Source: Desulfovibrionaceae bacterium (lineage in GTDB: Bacteria > Desulfobacterota > Desulfovibrionia > Desulfovibrionales > Desulfovibrionaceae). Taken from it: a stretch of 6,271 bases of DNA. The stretch is taken from positions 1-6,271 of the forward strand of contig CAAGJV010000472.1 of the NCBI GenBank assembly GCA_900770205.1. Reading direction: 5' to 3'. The position numbers and the translations under genes are program-made. This document shows positions 6,116-6,271 of the stretch, piece by piece. The notes under the pieces are model-generated. The model was not told the origin of the DNA, did no database searches, and saw nothing but the letters and a program-made list of their open reading frames with translations. The stretch's first letter is position 1, and each line of letters begins with the position of its first letter.

Positions 6116-6271
6116 CTATTCTTCCTCTTCGGGTTCCTCGGGAGAATCATGACCCGAACAGGGATTGTATTCTTTTGGGTCGTCGAAAATATGGATGCCA
6201 TGGGGATAGTTGGCATGCTGCGGCCTTGGCAGTTTGTTGCACACATAGTCAACATGTTCGCGCAGGTCTTC
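6116..6271 (-). CDS. C-terminal end of an unrecognised protein (partial)
   Basis: The minus strand is open from the window edge to a TAG at 6118-6116, giving 51 codons. The peptide includes HVDYVCNKLPRPQ (residues 6-18 of the fragment) and NYPHGIHIFDDP (21-32), then ends in a strongly acidic tail, SPEEPEEEE. Two cysteines (11, 38) and five histidines are present. The reading is supported by the properly placed terminator about ten bases after the stop. I do not recognise the family. It does not resemble the C terminus of carbamoyl phosphate synthase or of the purine enzymes I would expect beside purF. It is too short to be sure of function, but the frame and strand are well supported. Confidence 0.7.
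   Translation of the reverse strand, partial: EDLREHVDYVCNKLPRPQHANYPHGIHIFDDPKEYNPCSGHDSPEEPEEEE

Noticed and set aside
6052..6255. A 68-residue N-terminal extension of PurF from the ATG at 6255
   Set aside because: It would read through the terminator hairpin and the upstream gene in a wrong frame, and would block exposure of the catalytic cysteine; the strong ribosome site points to the ATG at 6051.

Overview
This is an ordinary-looking chromosomal stretch of bacterial DNA in which every supportable gene lies on the minus strand. Read in the direction of transcription (from high to low coordinates) it holds: the last 51 codons of an unrecognised protein, a strong rho-independent terminator, purF (amidophosphoribosyltransferase), uvrC (nucleotide excision repair nuclease), a 106-base AT-rich intergenic gap with a candidate promoter, ruvA and ruvB (Holliday-junction branch migration), and thyX (flavin-dependent thymidylate synthase). 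Coding density is very high. purF/uvrC and ruvA/ruvB each overlap by an ATGA, and ruvB and thyX are 41 bases apart. No mobile element, RNA gene, CRISPR array or large repeat was seen.

Organism: UvrC has a 'DVSHTGGE' nuclease motif, a basic 'RRAGNVADRIF' insertion and a 'PGRSNPLAL' stretch. With the B. subtilis-type iron-sulfur PurF and ThyX in place of a visible ThyA, these suggest an anaerobic Desulfobacterota, most likely a Desulfovibrionaceae relative of intermediate GC. This rests on remembered family features and is moderate confidence at best. Cysteine clusters in PurF (four Fe-S ligands) and UvrC (four cysteines at the E. coli spacing), plus extra cysteines at the ThyX C terminus, fit an anaerobe.

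Layout: 6116-6271 is the end of the unrecognised gene, with a very acidic tail. 6076-6106 is its terminator, whose T-run ends 24 bases before the purF start codon. 4624-6051 is purF. 2552-4627 is uvrC, about 80 residues longer than E. coli UvrC because of a low-complexity linker insertion. 2446-2551 is the intergenic gap holding a candidate promoter for ruvAB-thyX and two dyad-symmetric sequences. 1837-2445 is ruvA, 830-1840 ruvB, 45-788 thyX. 1-44 shows nothing convincing.

Together: PurF supplies the first committed step of purine synthesis and ThyX makes dTMP, while UvrC and RuvAB repair damaged DNA and process recombination junctions. The cluster therefore mixes nucleotide supply with DNA repair. 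No wholly new system is evident. The points most worth a second look are the terminator lying against purF with no room for a normal promoter, the palindromes in front of ruvA, and the UvrC insertion.
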